From Desulfobacteraceae bacterium (GTDB lineage: Bacteria; Desulfobacterota; Desulfobacteria; Desulfobacterales; Desulfosalsimonadaceae): 64,000 nucleotides of DNA. How positions within the stretch are numbered: the stretch's first letter is position 1; each line of letters opens with the position of its first letter. A model generated the notes under the pieces. That model had not been told where the DNA came from and made no database searches. It saw only the letters and a list, made by a program, of their open reading frames with translations. The position numbers and the translations under genes were made by a program. Where the stretch lies: contig JAABTJ010000014.1 in NCBI GenBank assembly GCA_011389935.1, positions 20,178-84,177 on the forward strand, written 5' to 3'. This document shows, one piece after another, positions 62,508 to 64,000 of the stretch.

Positions 62508-63305
62508 TTATTCATAAACAAACTGTTTAATATATTCAAAATATTGCTTCCCCGCCAGGGCGAAAATATTGTTATGGTCCGCACCGTGAATAATTTTCAT
62601 GGCTTTTTTGGGGCCGGGCGCGGATTCATAGAGTTGTTTTCCGTGTTCAAGGGGGATGATATGGTCCTGCTCGGCGTGTATGATCAGAACCGGTCCATCG
62701 AATTTCATGATGGCGTCTGCATTGGAAAACAGCATGGCCTCGTCAAGATGAAGCGCCTGCGGCCAAATCCCCAGTCGTTCGAGCAGATCTTTAACCCCGG
62801 CAAATCCACTCTCAACGATGAGCCCGGAGATCATGTCCTGCCGGTTGACGGCCACCTCGACGGCCGGGGCGCTGCCAAGGGATCGTCCCATGATCCATAA
62901 GGGTCCGGCATAGCCTTTATGGGCCAGAAGATCTGAGACATGATCCAACGTGGCATATGCATCCCCAAGCATCGATGAGATCGTCGGAACGCCGGTACTG
63001 ATGCCGTAACCCCGGTAATCGGCGACGACGAAATTCAATCCGCATGACAGGTATATGGATCCAATAGGATCATAATCATGGGCGATTTCGCCATTGCCAT
63101 GGAAAAACAAAAGCGTTGGATTCTGTTTTTCCCCGAGATGAAGCCGGCAACCGATGGCGACTCCGTCTGCCACATCGATTGCAATCTCCTCAACCCGGCT
63201 GTCCGGTTGCATCCCGGATGATTTGCGGGGATGAAAAAGGAATTCAAGTATATCGTCACGATCCAGAATTCGGGCTTTTGACAGGGTGTTTGTTTTCAAA
63301 TCCAT
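62508..63305 (-). CDS. Alpha/beta-hydrolase
   Basis: A 265-residue hydrolase: oxyanion part LLFFHGNGEIAHDYD, nucleophile elbow IMGRSLGSAPA (GXSXG), acid LIIHAEQDHIIP and catalytic His IHGADHNNIF. It has no signal peptide and resembles the BAAT/FSH-like or YqkD-type cytosolic group. It lies 75 nt upstream of the acyltransferase on the same strand, suggesting that the two act together, perhaps as a thioesterase-like release and an acyl-loading enzyme; this is inference. GAGGAG precedes the ATG. Confidence 0.85.
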   Translation of the reverse strand: MDLKTNTLSKARILDRDDILEFLFHPRKSSGMQPDSRVEEIAIDVADGVAIGCRLHLGEKQNPTLLFFHGNGEIAHDYDPIGSIYLSCGLNFVVADYRGYGISTGVPTISSMLGDAYATLDHVSDLLAHKGYAGPLWIMGRSLGSAPAVEVAVNRQDMISGLIVESGFAGVKDLLERLGIWPQALHLDEAMLFSNADAIMKFDGPVLIIHAEQDHIIPLEHGKQLYESAPGPKKAMKIIHGADHNNIFALAGKQYFEYIKQFVYE

Positions 63306-63474
63306 GCATCACACTCCTCTGTGCTTTGAACGGTTTTTTTCATGCGGCCCTTGATTCCTGATCGAGCCTGCCGACGCCGAAAAATCTTGAAATCATCGGC
63401 GTTTTTATGTAGTAACAGAAAAGCAGGTCCGGGTTTTAAATTATACAAAATTTTTTAGGTGTAAAAGGATTTTT
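63306..63474. promoter_or_regulatory. Divergent region before gspG with a hairpin
   Basis: About 170 bases. A stem acgccga/tcggcgt (63374-63402) is followed by TTTTTAT on the plus strand, about 70 bases before the gspG start. It may be an attenuator or a stray terminator. No clear promoter boxes. Confidence 0.35.
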
Positions 63475-63927
63475 ATGTTTTCTAGCGCGACAGGGCCGGT
63501 GACGGGGACGAACGACAAGGGCTTTACGCTCATCGAATTAATGGTCGTTATCGTCATTCTCAGTATTCTGGCCGTTTACATGGCGCCACGACTGGTCGGA
63601 CGGGATGATCAGGCGCGGCAGTTGCGTGCCAAAGTAGATATTGAAGCCCTGGAAACCGCCTTGAAATTGTACCGATTGGACACCGGCAGATACCCCACGA
63701 CGCAACAGGGAATGGAAGCGCTGGTGGAACAGCCCGAAGGGGTTTCCAATTGGCGGGAAGGGGGGTATCTCGAGAAAAAGAGACTTCTCAAGGATCCCTG
63801 GGGCAACGAATATGTATACCTCAGTCCGGGAACCCACGGCGATTTTGACATCATTTCCTACGGAGCGGACGGTCAACCCGGGGGGGAAGGGGTAGATGCC
63901 GACATTAAAAGCTGGGAACTTGAATAA
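63475..63927 (+). CDS. gspG: Type II secretion major pseudopilin GspG
   Basis: A 150-residue prepilin-like protein: short leader ending NDKG, then FTLIELMVVIVILSILAVYMAP, the class III signal (cleavage G-F, Glu at +5). The globular part has DIEALETALKLYRLDTGRYPTTQQGMEALV and ends with KDPWGNEYVYLSPGTHGDFDIISYGADGQPGGEG, the calcium-binding C-terminus typical of GspG. Length is normal (about 140-150). No other gsp gene is in the window; they may lie downstream. The RBS before ATG 63475 is modest (aggat). Confidence 0.93.
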   Translation: MFSSATGPVTGTNDKGFTLIELMVVIVILSILAVYMAPRLVGRDDQARQLRAKVDIEALETALKLYRLDTGRYPTTQQGMEALVEQPEGVSNWREGGYLEKKRLLKDPWGNEYVYLSPGTHGDFDIISYGADGQPGGEGVDADIKSWELE

Positions 63928-64000
63928 CCCGTTGCCCTGATTCTTTCAGAGCAACTCCTGCCGCACTTCACACCCCTTTGATATGCTCCGGCCGAAGGTA
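63928..64000. other. End of window, no gene seen
   Basis: The last 73 bases after the gspG stop hold no start codon with a ribosome binding site and no hairpin I can see. A further gsp gene may begin just outside. Confidence 0.3.

Overview
The window is a dense bacterial chromosome segment of about 50% G+C by eye. It most resembles a strictly anaerobic deltaproteobacterium of the sulfate-reducer type (Desulfobacterota, probably a Desulfobacterales relative). The pointers are an ahbC-hemB-ahbD cluster (siroheme-dependent haem synthesis), a multihaem c-type cytochrome, an ADP-forming acyl-CoA synthetase, a very large activase/dehydratase-like protein of the 2-hydroxyacyl-CoA dehydratase group, an MglA-type GTPase with PilZ and DUF4388 partners, and many radical SAM enzymes. 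I see no rRNA, tRNA, CRISPR array, prophage or transposase gene. The assignment is inference from gene content.

Layout. 1-14597 is one long minus-strand run, read from right to left: a ClpX-like AAA+ ATPase, ahbC-hemB-ahbD, a metallo-beta-lactamase hydrolase, nagZ, glpD, an AhpF-like flavoprotein, smc and the start of ftsY. A dodecin gene lies divergently at 14801. 15129-18886 is a minus-strand three-gene unit: a radical SAM protein, a cytochrome with ten or eleven haem motifs and a lipoprotein with two rhodanese domains. 19096-27583 holds panE, a secreted HhH protein, a YfaZ-like outer membrane protein, a small Cys-rich protein and a DUF2760-Hsp70-Hsp70 operon. 27606-37872 holds an ADP-forming acyl-CoA synthetase, a glycerophosphodiesterase, a histone-deacetylase-like hydrolase, then ispF, cysS, uvrB and uvrC. 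mdh follows on the minus strand.

39544-45744 is a plus-strand series: a TPR-like protein, MglA, DUF4388/cNMP-like, PilZ, purC, a ParB-domain protein and a spore-photoproduct-lyase-like radical SAM protein. 45862-55714 is mostly signalling and housekeeping: a TPR lipoprotein-like or secreted protein, an HD-GYP sensor, a methyltransferase, a PilZ-PilZ-acyltransferase-like fusion, a DHH-CBS protein, ElbB, two small unknown proteins and a phosphoesterase. 55799-63305 holds the giant activase-like protein, a SagB-type nitroreductase, a free-standing acyltransferase and an alpha/beta hydrolase. The last gene, gspG, encodes the major type II secretion pseudopilin.

The most striking non-coding feature is a dispersed palindromic element with a core of exactly 127 bp. 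It occurs four times in the same orientation, each time just beyond the 3' end of a gene (20075, 21489, 37905, 53190), and three copies carry the same kind of tail. The best candidates for undescribed biology are the radical SAM/multihaem/double-rhodanese operon, which may be transcribed without a leader; the ClpX paralogue that keeps its IGF loop but has no zinc domain; the ParB-domain/SPL-like overlapping pair; the MglA-DUF4388-PilZ cluster; and the PilZ-acyltransferase fusion.
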